DNA from: a virus
Length of the DNA stretch: 64,000 nt
Direction: 5' to 3' (one strand)
Virus record (IMG/VR): IMGVR_UViG_3300031456_000001
Coordinates: 21,080 to 85,079 of that record
Shown here: one piece after another, positions 23,443 through 31,795 of the stretch
Numbering within the stretch: the stretch's first letter is position 1
Layout: the number at the start of each line of letters is the position of its first letter
Made by a program: the position numbers and the translations under genes
The notes under the pieces: model-generated
What the model was told of the DNA's origin: nothing
The model's database searches: none
Seen by the model: the letters and a program-made list of their open reading frames with translations, nothing else

Positions 23443-24134
23443 ACTACGGTGCACGGCACGATTTTCTGCGCAGCCTGCACGAGCTGCTGCGCCCGGCCAC
23501 CTACCTGGAGATCGGCGTGCAGACCGGCCGGTCCCTGGCCCTGGCCATTCCGCCGACCAAGGCAATTGCCGTCGATCCGGAGCCGCAGATCTCGGTGCCG
23601 ATCACGGTGCCGTACGCGCTGTACCCGATGACCTCCGACAAATATTTCCACGTTGATGAGATCACCGGCATCACTCCATCCGCCCACGGCCCGATCGACC
23701 TGGCGTTCATCGACGGCATGCACCTGTTCGAATACGCCCTGCGCGACTTCATGGGCGTCGAGCGGCACGCCCGGCCCGACGGGCGCACCGTGGCCGTGTT
23801 CGACGACGTGCTGCCCTACTCCCCGGACATCGCCGGGCGCACCCCGCTGCCCGGCGACTGGGCCGGCGACGTGTGGAAGATCGTCAACGCGTTGCAGAGC
23901 ACCCGCGCCGACCTGCGGTTCATCCTGGTCGACGTCGACCCGACCGGCGTGCTCGTGGTGTTGAACCTCGACCCGGCCAGTACCACACTGTCCGCCGTGT
24001 ACGAGCACCTGCACGCCATCTACGCCAACGACCAGGAGCAGCTCCCGGCGCACCAGCTGAACCGCGACTACGCAGCACAGCCCGATCGGGCCCTCGACCT
24101 CATCCGCCAGCACCTGAACATCACGGAGGCATAG
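23439..24134 (+). CDS. Class I SAM-dependent methyltransferase (Methyltransf_24-like)
   Basis: 231 aa from a GTG (GTGA overlap). Motif I is TYLEIGVQTGRSLALAIP (about 18-35), followed by KAIAVDPEP (motif II) and IDLAFIDGMHLFEYALRDF (the FIDGxH motif common in sugar O- and N-methyltransferases), then VAVFDDVLPY. In island context, methylation of a nucleotide sugar or a transferred glycan is a reasonable inference. A TylF/CmcI-type relationship is possible. Confidence 0.8.
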   Translation: MNYGARHDFLRSLHELLRPATYLEIGVQTGRSLALAIPPTKAIAVDPEPQISVPITVPYALYPMTSDKYFHVDEITGITPSAHGPIDLAFIDGMHLFEYALRDFMGVERHARPDGRTVAVFDDVLPYSPDIAGRTPLPGDWAGDVWKIVNALQSTRADLRFILVDVDPTGVLVVLNLDPASTTLSAVYEHLHAIYANDQEQLPAHQLNRDYAAQPDRALDLIRQHLNITEA

Positions 24135-24138
24135 AAGC

Positions 24139-24990
24139 ATGCGCATTCTCGTAACCGGTGGTGGTGGCTTTCTCGGTGCCGCCACCGTGCAGGCGGGGGA
24201 GGCGATCGGCCACGAGATGTCGATCTTCGACCGCTCGACGGGGCTCGACATCACCAACCGGAAACTGATCTTCGACGCGTTCGAGGACATCGGGCCGCAC
24301 CGCGTCATCCACCTGGCCGGCGTGCTCGGCACGGCCGAGCTGTTCGACGACCCACACATCGCGGTCGACGTCAACATCCACGGCACGCTCAACGTGTTGG
24401 AGGCGTGCACCGCATTCGGCGCGAGCTACACCGCGATCACCATGCCACCCGTGTTCAACTCCGTCTACACGGCAACCAAGGTGTGTGCCGACCGGCTCGC
24501 CACGGCCTGGCACGAGTCGATGGGCCTGCACACGTCGAAAGTCGTCGCCTACAACGCCTACGGCGCCGGCCAGAAGCACGGCCCCGGCCACCCGCAGAAG
24601 ATCATCCCGACCTTCGCGACGGAGGCGTGGGCCGGACGGCCGATCCCCGTGTGGGGCGACGGTGAGCAGACCGTCGACCTGGTGCACGCCGACGACCTCG
24701 GCCGGATGCTGGTCGCGGCCACCGGGTTCAGCAACGACGAGGTCTTCGACGGCGGCGCCGGCTACGCGCTGACCGTCAACCAGGTCGCCGACTTCGTCAA
24801 CGAGGTCACCGGCAACACCGCGGGCATCGAGTATCTGTCGATGCGCCGCGGTGAGAAGCCGACCCGCATCGTCGCCAAAGGTCGCGGCTGGGACCTGCTC
24901 GGCTGGCGGCCGACGATGGAATGGGACCGGCTGTCCGCGGCGATCGAGGCGTACCGCCCGGCTGACCACGCAGGGGCGGGCGTCTCGTGA
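24139..24990 (+). CDS. NAD-dependent epimerase/dehydratase (SDR), short form
   Basis: 283 aa. MRILVTGGGGFLGAATVQAG gives the Rossmann GxxGxxG. HRVIHLAGVLG is the expected core strand, and YTATK (near 110) is the YxxxK catalytic pair. It is shorter than the usual 310-340 and lacks part of the region between the nucleotide-binding strands and the active site. FDGGAGYALTVNQVADFVNE is the typical C-terminal helix. Likely converts a nucleotide sugar for the island's transferases. It pairs with the GalE-like gene at 25726. Confidence 0.82.
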   Translation: MRILVTGGGGFLGAATVQAGEAIGHEMSIFDRSTGLDITNRKLIFDAFEDIGPHRVIHLAGVLGTAELFDDPHIAVDVNIHGTLNVLEACTAFGASYTAITMPPVFNSVYTATKVCADRLATAWHESMGLHTSKVVAYNAYGAGQKHGPGHPQKIIPTFATEAWAGRPIPVWGDGEQTVDLVHADDLGRMLVAATGFSNDEVFDGGAGYALTVNQVADFVNEVTGNTAGIEYLSMRRGEKPTRIVAKGRGWDLLGWRPTMEWDRLSAAIEAYRPADHAGAGVS

Positions 24991-25733
24991 TCCGTGCGAC
25001 GGTGCTTACGTCCACAATGGACGATTACGACACGCTGAAGCCGGTGCTGGCGCAGGACGGCGCCCAGGTCAACTGGGTGTGCCTCACCGACAGCAAGCAG
25101 CTACTGGCCGAGGCCAAGGAGTGGGGGATCACGTTCGACCGTGGCCCGCACGGCGACCACATGACCGGATTCGCGCACCCGACCGGCTGGCGGATCGTCT
25201 ACTACGCGCGACCCGCCGACGAACACCCCAACCGGGCCGCCAAGAAGCCGAAGGTGGCGCCGCGGATGTTCACCGACGCCCCGTTCTCGGTGTGGCTCGA
25301 CGCCAGCTTCCGCGTGGTCAGCCCCCGGTTCGTCGTCGACACGGTGACCCTGGCCGCCGAGTCGGATTCCGGTGTCGCCCAGTTCAAGCACCCGTGGCGT
25401 GACGACTACCGGGACGAGGCGGACGCCTCGCTGGCGCTGGTGAAGTACACCCACCAGCAGGGCATGATCCGGCGCCAGGCGGACGCCTACGACCACGCGG
25501 GGATGCCCCGGCACTGGGGCCTGTGGGCCACCGGTGTCATCGCCCGGCGGCACAGCGCGCCGGTCGTCGACTGGGGCCACGTCTGGGGCCGGGAAATCCG
25601 CAACCACTCCTACCAGGATCAGATCAGCCACCCGTATGCGTGCTGGCGCAACGGCATCCGGCCGGTCGACCTGCCCGGCGACCACTTCCACAACAACTGG
25701 CTTGCCTACGAAGGAAGTGCCCGTCATGGCTGA
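24987..25733 (+). CDS. DUF616/TOD1-like glycosyltransferase
   Basis: 248 aa from a GTG overlapping the previous stop. RPADEHPNRAAKKPKVAPRM precedes FSVWLDASFRV (about 105-115). The K.KxxP..f...SxWlDasf pattern is that of DUF616, the family of plant TOD1/MUCI70 glycosyltransferases, in which the D supplies the metal site. HRDDY-like and WGREI segments and a His-rich end (DHFHNNW) also fit. Assignment is by motif; the acceptor is unknown. Overlaps the next ATG by 8 nt. Confidence 0.62.
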   Translation: MIRATVLTSTMDDYDTLKPVLAQDGAQVNWVCLTDSKQLLAEAKEWGITFDRGPHGDHMTGFAHPTGWRIVYYARPADEHPNRAAKKPKVAPRMFTDAPFSVWLDASFRVVSPRFVVDTVTLAAESDSGVAQFKHPWRDDYRDEADASLALVKYTHQQGMIRRQADAYDHAGMPRHWGLWATGVIARRHSAPVVDWGHVWGREIRNHSYQDQISHPYACWRNGIRPVDLPGDHFHNNWLAYEGSARHG

Positions 25734-26733
25734 GCGCAAAGGAAAGCGGGTGCTCGTCTCCGGCGGTGGCGGTTTCATCGGCTCGCACCTGGTCGACGCC
25801 CTGCTGGCCGCGGGTCACGAGGTGTGGGTGTTCGACAACTGGTCGACCGGCCGCCCGTCCAACCTGGTCGATGCCTACGCTCACAAGCCCGGCGTGCACA
25901 CCCACGTCGGCTCGGTGTCCTGGTGGCACGACGTCAAACAGGCGTTCGGCGAGTCCCTGCCGGAGGTCGTGTTCCACCTGGCCGCGCAGACCGATGTGCG
26001 GATCTCGGTCACCGATCCGGTCCACGACATGGTGACCAACGTCGAGGGCACGCTGAACGTGCTGCGGGCCTGCGACGAGTTCGGGGTGCGCCGCTTCGTG
26101 CTGGCCTCCTCCGCGGCCGTGTACGGCCATCACACCGACCCGGTCGACCTGGGCACCCCGTACGCCCCGATCTCGCCGTACGGGGCGTCCAAGGCCGCCG
26201 CGGAGGGCTATGCGGCCATGTTCGACCGGCTGGCCACCTACCGGGGTGTGCTGACCATCGGCGAGGCGCCGAACTGCACGACGGTGATCATGTCGAACGT
26301 GTACGGCCCGCGGCAGCGGCCCGGCGCCGGCGCGGTCAACATCTTCGCGCGGGCGCTGCTGGCCGGGGAGCCGATGACGCTGTACGGCGACGGTCACAAC
26401 GTGCGCGACTACGTCTATGTCACCGACGCGGTGCGCACGCTGCAGTGGGCGGGGGGCTGCCTGCCGGCTGACTACCGGTCCTGGTGGCCGTCGCGGGTGC
26501 TGTGCGGCACCGGCGTCGGCACCACCGATGCCGATCTGCTGAGCGTGGTGGCCCGGGAGGTGGAGCGTCAGGCCGGCGCGCCGATGTGGGTGGAGGGCCT
26601 GACCGAAGCGAGGCCCACCCGGCCGGAGGACATCCGTTCGATGGTGTTCGCCGGTGAGCGGGTGGGGCGCATCCCGCTGGCCGAGGGCGTGCGGCTGACC
26701 GTCGAGGCGCTGCGGAAGGAGCTGGGGTTGTGA
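25726..26733 (+). CDS. UDP-glucose 4-epimerase-like SDR protein
   Basis: 335 aa. RVLVSGGGGFIGSHLVDALL is the NAD-binding loop. VFHLAAQTDVRISVTDPVHD and NVEGTLNVLRACDEFG match GalE/dTDP-glucose dehydratase-type proteins. FVLASSAAVYG carries the catalytic Ser, and SPYGASKAAAEGY the YxxxK. SNVYGPRQRPGAGAVNIFAR and LYGDGHNVRDYVYVTDAV complete the pattern of a full-length extended SDR. It would epimerise or dehydrate a UDP- or dTDP-hexose feeding the transferases. Confidence 0.88.
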   Translation: MAERKGKRVLVSGGGGFIGSHLVDALLAAGHEVWVFDNWSTGRPSNLVDAYAHKPGVHTHVGSVSWWHDVKQAFGESLPEVVFHLAAQTDVRISVTDPVHDMVTNVEGTLNVLRACDEFGVRRFVLASSAAVYGHHTDPVDLGTPYAPISPYGASKAAAEGYAAMFDRLATYRGVLTIGEAPNCTTVIMSNVYGPRQRPGAGAVNIFARALLAGEPMTLYGDGHNVRDYVYVTDAVRTLQWAGGCLPADYRSWWPSRVLCGTGVGTTDADLLSVVAREVERQAGAPMWVEGLTEARPTRPEDIRSMVFAGERVGRIPLAEGVRLTVEALRKELGL

Positions 26734-27380
26734 TCGACACGTACGGGGTACCGGTGCCGGGCCTACCGACGGTACCGGTCACCGTGGTCACGCCGACGCA
26801 TCCGGCGCGCGGCGCCGCGGAGCTGCCGGGCACACTGCTCGGCCGGGCGGTGGCCAGCGTGCGGGCGCAGATGCTGCAGCCGGCCGGCGGGATCTCGATC
26901 GTCTGCGACCTGAACGGCGACGGCGCGGCGACCACCCGGCAGCGCGCGCTCGACGGGGTCGAGACGGAGTGGGTCAGCTTCCTGGACAGCGACGACTACT
27001 GGTATCCGCAGCACCTGCGGGTGCACTGCGATCTGCTACATGAGCAGGGAGCGGATGTAGCGTATTCCTGGTTTGGGGGCAATCGTCCGTTTCCGGAGTC
27101 GACGCATCGGGGTATTCCGTTCGACCCGGCGCATCCGCACCACATCACGATGACGCTGACGGTGCGCACGAGCCTGGCGAAGGCTGCGGGGTTCGGCGAT
27201 CGGCCCCTCGACCCGGAGTGGGCCGGCGAGGACTGGATCTTCATCCTGCGCCTGTGCGAGCTGGGCGCGCGGTTCGTCGGCACCGGCGAGGAGACCTGGT
27301 TCTACGACGCCGGCCACGGCGGCAACACCTCGGGGCACCCGGGGCGCGGCGACGGCCCGTCGGCGGTGCCGATCCGATGA
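26730..27380 (+). CDS. Glycosyltransferase family 2-like protein
   Basis: 216 aa from a GTG overlapping the previous stop. TVVTPTHPARGAAELPGTLL, GRAVASVRAQMLQPAGGISI, then VSFLDSDDYWYPQHLRVHCD, the classic GT2 DSDD motif with the following W/YPxHL. AGEDWIFILRLCELG supplies the ED(W) catalytic region. The length is that of a bare GT-A domain. AT-richer than neighbours at 27040-27120 (TACATGAGCAG), a sign of local difference. Part of the sugar island. Confidence 0.85.
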   Translation: MIDTYGVPVPGLPTVPVTVVTPTHPARGAAELPGTLLGRAVASVRAQMLQPAGGISIVCDLNGDGAATTRQRALDGVETEWVSFLDSDDYWYPQHLRVHCDLLHEQGADVAYSWFGGNRPFPESTHRGIPFDPAHPHHITMTLTVRTSLAKAAGFGDRPLDPEWAGEDWIFILRLCELGARFVGTGEETWFYDAGHGGNTSGHPGRGDGPSAVPIR

Positions 27381-27724
27381 GCAGGCCCGGCGCCCCCGGC
27401 ACGTGGAACCGCGAGCTGTGGTGCGCGTTCGCCTACGCCGGGTCGCGCCGGTTCGGCCTCATCCCGCCGTACCACAGCCGGGGCTTCCTGGTCACGGCGG
27501 CCGAACCGAACATGCCGTGGGGCCGCTCGACGCACGTCAGCGGCTACCTGTCGCACGCCGTCGGCATGCTCACCCTGGCGTGGCGGGGCGGCCGGTACGC
27601 GGGCGCTGCGGCGCGCTGGCGGTGCGGGGCGCAGACGGTCCACTTCCGCCTGGAAGCGGAACCGTCGGGGCCGCTGTGCCCGCTGTGCATGATCGAACGA
27701 CCGGCAGGACGGAGAGGGCATTGA
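27377..27724 (+). CDS. Hypothetical protein with C-terminal CPLC
   Basis: 115 aa; ATG overlaps the previous stop. RWRCGAQTVHFRLEAEPSGP, then LCPLCMIERP, looks like an incomplete zinc ribbon (C...CPLC) of the type in small actinophage proteins. GLIPPYHSRGFLVTAAEPNM is otherwise unassigned. Lying between two transferases suggests a partner role. The final TGA overlaps the TTG start of the next gene. Confidence 0.55.
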   Translation: MSRPGAPGTWNRELWCAFAYAGSRRFGLIPPYHSRGFLVTAAEPNMPWGRSTHVSGYLSHAVGMLTLAWRGGRYAGAAARWRCGAQTVHFRLEAEPSGPLCPLCMIERPAGRRGH

Positions 27725-28419
27725 TAGCGTTCGTCATCTTCAGGGACCGGGTCAGCTATGCCAGGCGGTGCATCGATGCCCTGTACGATGCCAGGCTCGA
27801 CGTCGTCATCGTCGACCACGACTCGGCGTGGCCGTCGGCGCTGGACCTGCTCGACCGGGCGCGGAGGCTGCCGGCGCTGCACGACGGCACACCGCGGCTG
27901 GTGCGGGATACGAACCGGCATCCCCGGGACCTGTGGCGGCTCGGCGGTCCGATCGGGGCGGCCGTCGGGCCGGGTGAGCGGTTCATCGTCACCGACTGCG
28001 ACGTGGTGCCGGACGAGGGCTGCCCGGGCGACTGGCCGGCGCTGCTCGGCGAGCTGCTCGACCGCTTCCCCAACGTCGCCAAGGCGGGCCTGGGCCTGCG
28101 CATCGACGACCTGCCCGACCACTTCGCCCACAAGGCGCGGGTGATCGAATGGGAGACCGGTGTGCTCGACGGCGTGTACGCGGAGGGCCGGGCGCGCCGC
28201 GGCGACATCGACACCACCCTGGCCATGTACCGGCGGTATGAGCCGTTCGCGCTGGGTCCGGCGCTGCGCACGGTGGCGCCGTACATGGCCCGGCATCTGC
28301 CCTGGTACGAGGACACCGCCAACCCGACACCCGAACAGGCGTTCTACCGCAAGTACGCGGAGTATGGCCACTGGCGTGATCCGGACGGGTACGCCGACAC
28401 GCACAACCTGGAGGCATAA
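27721..28419 (+). CDS. Glycosyltransferase-like protein (TTG start)
   Basis: 232 aa from a TTG that overlaps the previous stop (TTGA), with GGAGAGGG upstream; no ATG or GTG is suitably placed. IAFVIFRDRVSYARRCIDAL and DVVIVDHDSAWPSALDLLDR resemble the start of GT-A enzymes. GERFIVTDCDVVPDEGCPGD holds a DxD-type motif (DCD). Later motifs are hard to match, so the assignment is moderate. The stop overlaps the next ATG (TAATG). Confidence 0.6.
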   Translation: MIAFVIFRDRVSYARRCIDALYDARLDVVIVDHDSAWPSALDLLDRARRLPALHDGTPRLVRDTNRHPRDLWRLGGPIGAAVGPGERFIVTDCDVVPDEGCPGDWPALLGELLDRFPNVAKAGLGLRIDDLPDHFAHKARVIEWETGVLDGVYAEGRARRGDIDTTLAMYRRYEPFALGPALRTVAPYMARHLPWYEDTANPTPEQAFYRKYAEYGHWRDPDGYADTHNLEA

Positions 28420-30131
28420 TGGACGAACAGACGTTCGAATTCACGGAACGCCCTGGCGAGCCGCTCACCCTGGAAGGGGCGGTGTTCGAGGCGCTCGGCG
28501 CGGCCTCGATGTGCTGGACGGAGCCGCCCGCGGGCGTCTTCGACAGCACGCGGGCGATGGTCGTCGGCAACGCGCTGGTCGAGCGCATCCGCCGGGGTGA
28601 CCCTCGCATGACCGTCGAGGAGATCCCGGCCGCACCGGAGCCGGCGAAACTGACCGCGATCCGCTGGCTGCGTAACGGCGACCATCCCGCCGACGGCGAC
28701 ACGTACCCGCGCCTGGAAGGCGCCGTGGTGCGCTTCTTCCGGCACCCCGACTTCCCCGGCGACCAGAAGCACAACGGACCGGGCGGCTGCTGGGAGCGGT
28801 GGCACGACCACGGCTGGATCGACGACGTGCCGGCCGGCATCACCGTCTGCCCCGGCGACCTCGTCGTCGACCTGCCCGACGGCGGCCACGAGGTGCTGAA
28901 GCTGGGCCGGGGCGCCCACCGGGACCGCAACGACCACTACGTGCCAGCCGGACTGAGCTTGGACGGCAAGCCGCAGTTCGTCGAAGTGTCGGAACCGCGC
29001 GAGCTGAACCCGCAGTGGGCCATGGACATGCTGGAGAGCGCCGCGCGCCTCCTGCTGCAGGTGCGCCACGGTGGCCCGGACGTGCCGCCGGAACTACCCG
29101 CCCAGATTGGCCACTGGCTGGGCGAGCACGACCCAGAGGGGTTCAAGGGCTGGTCCGGTCTGCCGCGCCCGGCGAGGACGGCCCGGCTGGCCATGGCCAT
29201 GCCCGACGAGCTGAACCGCGACCAGAACCACTGGTGGTGGGCGGACCTGTCCGCCGACGGCGAAGACGCCGGCACGCACTGGTCGGTGTTCCGCGGCCAC
29301 CGGGTCCAGGTCGATGTGGAGCTGCACACCAGCAACCGGCGCGAGGTCAACGACTGGAAGGGCCGCGACGAGATCCGGGCCGGCGGCGAATGGTCGATCA
29401 AGCTGAACCGGCAGCAGGTCTACGACGGGTACATCGGACTGGACGTGCCGGCGACACTGCGGAAGATCGCCGACAAGGTCGAGGCGCTCATCGGCGACAA
29501 CACGGGCGGGGGCTGCCCCGGTTTCGACCTGGCCGACCCGACACCGTTCGAGGAGCAGCTGACGGGCCGGCGGGTCTACTACCGCGACACCCCCGCCGTG
29601 GTCAGCTCGGCGTCGGTGCTGCACCAGGGCTGCGTCATGCTGAAGCCGGTGGGCGGCTTCAGCGCGTTCCCCCGGCAGGGGTATGACCTGGACCGGGAAC
29701 CGGACGGCACCGGCCACGGCGAGCAGGACTCGTATGACGAGTTCGAGGCCCGTGAGGTGAAGGTCGAGATCGACAGCCCGCACATCTGGTGGTGGCGGGA
29801 CCGGCCGTACAGCGCGGACGAAACGGACGGGCGCTACCGCCCGAGACGGAACAGGGAGGCCAAGATGGAGGCGAAGGAGCAAGGCGAGCCGCAGGAGGCG
29901 CCGGAGTTCAACCCGGCGTCGGGTAACCCGGTGCCGGAGGATATGCGGCCCGGCCAGAAGTCGCCGTGGAAGCCGCTCACGGCTGGCGGATCGATGTACG
30001 TGGCGCCGCTCGGAACCGAGGTGCCGGACGTGGTCTTCCAACCGCTGCCGCCGGTCGACGACGAGCAGGCCGGGCAGGCGCGTGAGTCGGTACCGGTCGA
30101 GGCTGGCGACGACGAGGGCGACGACAGCTAG
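28419..30131 (+). CDS. Large conserved-type phage protein, unknown function
   Basis: 570 aa; last gene of the plus-strand island. GAASMCWTEPPAGVFDSTRA (27-46) followed by VVGNALVERIRR is a start found in many actinophage proteins of unknown function. WERWHDHGWIDDVPAGITVC and HWWWADLSADGEDA are Trp- and acid-rich stretches. The C-terminal 110 residues look disordered and acidic. It may belong to the island or be a separate late gene. It shares CTAG with the stop of the convergent membrane protein gene. Confidence 0.5.
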   Translation: MDEQTFEFTERPGEPLTLEGAVFEALGAASMCWTEPPAGVFDSTRAMVVGNALVERIRRGDPRMTVEEIPAAPEPAKLTAIRWLRNGDHPADGDTYPRLEGAVVRFFRHPDFPGDQKHNGPGGCWERWHDHGWIDDVPAGITVCPGDLVVDLPDGGHEVLKLGRGAHRDRNDHYVPAGLSLDGKPQFVEVSEPRELNPQWAMDMLESAARLLLQVRHGGPDVPPELPAQIGHWLGEHDPEGFKGWSGLPRPARTARLAMAMPDELNRDQNHWWWADLSADGEDAGTHWSVFRGHRVQVDVELHTSNRREVNDWKGRDEIRAGGEWSIKLNRQQVYDGYIGLDVPATLRKIADKVEALIGDNTGGGCPGFDLADPTPFEEQLTGRRVYYRDTPAVVSSASVLHQGCVMLKPVGGFSAFPRQGYDLDREPDGTGHGEQDSYDEFEAREVKVEIDSPHIWWWRDRPYSADETDGRYRPRRNREAKMEAKEQGEPQEAPEFNPASGNPVPEDMRPGQKSPWKPLTAGGSMYVAPLGTEVPDVVFQPLPPVDDEQAGQARESVPVEAGDDEGDDS

Positions 30132-30274
30132 GCAGCCCCGACGATGAGGCCGGCGACGGTGAAGGCGAGCCCCGCGGCGAGCAGGTTGAAGCGGGGCGCG
30201 CCGACACCCGGGGCGAACGTGGCGACGCCGAAGAGTACGACGGCGACGATCCAGAGCACGAGCTGCAGTGTCAT
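30128..30274 (-). CDS. 48-residue two-helix membrane protein
   Basis: ATG at 30274. Two hydrophobic segments, LVLWIVAVVLFGVATFA (about 5-21) and LLAAGLAFTVAGLIVGAA (31-48), are separated by a short loop. The stop TAG lies in the palindrome CTAG that also forms the stop of the convergent 570-aa gene, so the two genes overlap by 3-4 nt tail to tail. Role unknown. Confidence 0.6.
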   Translation of the reverse strand: MTLQLVLWIVAVVLFGVATFAPGVGAPRFNLLAAGLAFTVAGLIVGAA

Positions 30275-30332
30275 GCCCTGGTGGTACCCCGCGGGCGGCC
30301 GGGCCTACCCGGCGACCGCGGCAACAGGGAAC

Positions 30333-30357
30333 ACCCCCACCGACGCCCGGCGGGGGT
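30333..30357 (+). terminator. Terminator-like hairpin
   Basis: ACCCCC (30333-30338) pairs with GGGGGT (30352-30357), extended by ACCG/CGGC pairs, and is followed by ATTTGG on the plus strand. It lies between convergent transcription units and may stop the plus-strand island. Confidence 0.55.
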
Positions 30358-30376
30358 ATTTGGCTGGTGGGGCCGC

Positions 30377-30784
30377 TCAGACGGCCTCGTACTGCCAGAT
30401 CGGGTGACGGACGATTTCGCCCCGCTCGGTCCGGCGACGGTCGTTGTCGTTCTGGTAGGCGGCACGCTCGGTGCGACGGTCGTCACCCCACCCGTTCAGC
30501 TCGACGTATTCGGCGGTGACGTAGAGGGCGCCGTGCGGCTGCCACGTAAACACATCGCTGGTGACCCGGATGATGTAGCCGCTCGACGCGTGCCGCAGGA
30601 GCGCGCCGACGCGGACGGCGGGAAGTACGGCCTGCTCCTTGGCAACTCGCTGCGCGTCCCAGTAGGCGAGGACCGCGGTCAGCAGCCGCTCACCGGTCAT
30701 CTTGGAGCGGAGCGGGATCTTGTATTCGGTGGCGTAGCGGCGAAGTTCGGTGATGCTGTAGTTGCCGAACAGCGTGCGGGCCAT
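30377..30784 (-). CDS. SAP-like domain protein, hypothetical
   Basis: 135 aa; ATG with GGAGG 5 nt upstream. YSITELRRYATEYKIPLRSK, then MTGERLLTAVLAYW, has the two-helix SAP/HeH spacing of nucleic-acid-binding modules. The rest is beta-rich (GYIIRVTSDVFTWQPHGALY) with a basic NDNDRRRTERG. It may bind DNA. Transcribed from the promoter at 30829-30858, with about 45 nt of leader. Confidence 0.6.
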   Translation of the reverse strand: MARTLFGNYSITELRRYATEYKIPLRSKMTGERLLTAVLAYWDAQRVAKEQAVLPAVRVGALLRHASSGYIIRVTSDVFTWQPHGALYVTAEYVELNGWGDDRRTERAAYQNDNDRRRTERGEIVRHPIWQYEAV

Positions 30785-30828
30785 GACTGCCTCCGGGTGT
30801 CCGGCGGGCCGTTCCCGCCAACAAGGCA

Positions 30829-30858
30829 AGAATAGCAAACTGTCACACGACGTGTCAA
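30829..30858 (-). promoter_or_regulatory. Promoter of the recurrent TTGACA family
   Basis: TTGACA (30853-30858), 18-nt spacer with GTGACAGTTTGC, TATTCT (30829-30834). It abuts the stop codon of the upstream gene at 30859. Confidence 0.8.
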
Positions 30859-31053
30859 CTACCGGCGGCGGCCGCGGGCCTTGCGGGTGCGGGCGGCCTT
30901 GCGGGCCATGCGGACGCGCTGGCCGTGGAAGCGGCCGGCGTTCGAGATCCGGGCGGCCTTGCTCTTGCTGGCGCCCTTGCGGCGCAACGCCTTGTACACC
31001 CGCTGCCGGGAGGGATAGACGAATCCATATCTCCCGCCACGCGCACTGACCAC
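30859..31053 (-). CDS. Small very basic protein (KSKAARISNAG type)
   Basis: 64 aa; GTG at 31053 chosen because GGAGG lies about 8 nt upstream, though a GTG at 31068 is possible. GASKSKAARISNAGRFHGQR is the motif of a small actinobacterial and phage protein group often seen near plasmid and phage genes. The C-terminus is Arg/Lys-rich (ARKAARTRKARGRRR), as expected for nucleic acid binding. Function unknown. Confidence 0.6.
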   Translation of the reverse strand: MVSARGGRYGFVYPSRQRVYKALRRKGASKSKAARISNAGRFHGQRVRMARKAARTRKARGRRR

Positions 31054-31089
31054 GGTGACCACCTCCACCGTCGAGGGTACCCAGCAGGA

Positions 31090-31123
31090 AGCCCCCGGTC
31101 ACTCCCTTCGGAGGCCGGGGGCT
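31090..31123 (-). terminator. 9-bp hairpin
   Basis: AGCCCCCGG (31090-31098) pairs with CCGGGGGCT (31115-31123). It follows the 50-aa gene (stop at 31134) and precedes the small basic protein gene on the minus strand. No U-tract. Confidence 0.6.
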
Positions 31124-31133
31124 CACGTGCAGG

Positions 31134-31286
31134 TCAGAGGACGATGAACGACCCGCGCCACTCATCCCAGGAGATCGAGTCGACGATGCCGGACCCGGAG
31201 ATCACGATCCGGTCGCCGTCGAGGCCGATCACCTCGAAGTCGAGGCCGACCCAGATGCTGCGGATGATGCTGCCGATGCGGATCAT
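31134..31286 (-). CDS. 50-residue protein, unknown function
   Basis: ATG with GAGAGGGG upstream. All-beta look, with Ile/Val-rich strands (IGSIIRSIWVGLDFEVI and DRIVISGSGIVDSISW) and an acidic end. It resembles a small beta barrel. Bounded by promoter 31316-31345 upstream and a hairpin downstream, so it is a single-gene unit. Confidence 0.55.
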   Translation of the reverse strand: MIRIGSIIRSIWVGLDFEVIGLDGDRIVISGSGIVDSISWDEWRGSFIVL

Positions 31287-31315
31287 GTCCGGCCCCTCTC
31301 GTTGGTGGAGAACCC

Positions 31316-31345
31316 AACCTAGCAGACTGTCACGTCACGTGTCAA
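31316..31345 (-). promoter_or_regulatory. Promoter of the recurrent TTGACA family
   Basis: TTGACA (31340-31345), 18-nt spacer with CGTGACAGTCTGC, TAGGTT (31316-31321). It overlaps the end of the upstream gene (stop within 31335-31337). Confidence 0.78.
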
Positions 31346-31712
31346 TTATGCACAGCCTGTCGACGCCTCGCAGGTCGAGGCTGTAGCACAGCTCCAGTTC
31401 CTTCAGGTCGTGGATGTCGACCTCCATCCAGGCCAGGCCGCCGTAGATCCGTAGCTGCTCGCCGTGGATCCGAACCTCGACCGGCTGGTCGGCGGCCGGG
31501 GCCAGGCCGGCGGCGATGAGCGCCTGCAGGCGTCGCATCTGCCGGGCGGTGCAGTGCGGTACCCGGATGCGCCAACTCCGATGCGGCACCGTCCAGACCG
31601 GACCGACGTCCCCGACGACCGACATTCCCTCAGGTTCGTCGATGTCGAGGGTGGCGACGAGGGGGCCGATGTCGTTGATCGAGACGAGGGCGTCGCCTTC
31701 CATCCGGCTCAC
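31335..31712 (-). CDS. Hypothetical protein
   Basis: 125 aa from a GTG overlapping the membrane peptide stop (GTGA); an ATG 9 nt later is an alternative. Mixed alpha/beta: VSINDIGPLVATLDIDEPEG, a central helix TARQMRRLQALIAAGLAP and strands near the end (EVDIHDLKELELCYSLDL). No family recognised. Confidence 0.55.
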   Translation of the reverse strand: MSRMEGDALVSINDIGPLVATLDIDEPEGMSVVGDVGPVWTVPHRSWRIRVPHCTARQMRRLQALIAAGLAPAADQPVEVRIHGEQLRIYGGLAWMEVDIHDLKELELCYSLDLRGVDRLCIIDT

Positions 31713-31795
31713 CAGGTGCCTGCCCGGTGCCCGACGACCGCCACGAACAGGGCGGCCAGGGCCAGGATGACCAGAACGGCCAGGATGCCGCGCAT
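31709..31795 (-). CDS. 28-residue membrane peptide
   Basis: ATG overlaps the resolvase stop (TGATG) and its own stop overlaps the next GTG, so it is coupled at both ends. GILAVLVILALAALFVAVVG is one hydrophobic helix with a short polar tail. Such tiny frames are easily missed, but the coupling and composition support translation. Role unknown. Confidence 0.55.
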   Translation of the reverse strand: MRGILAVLVILALAALFVAVVGHRAGTW

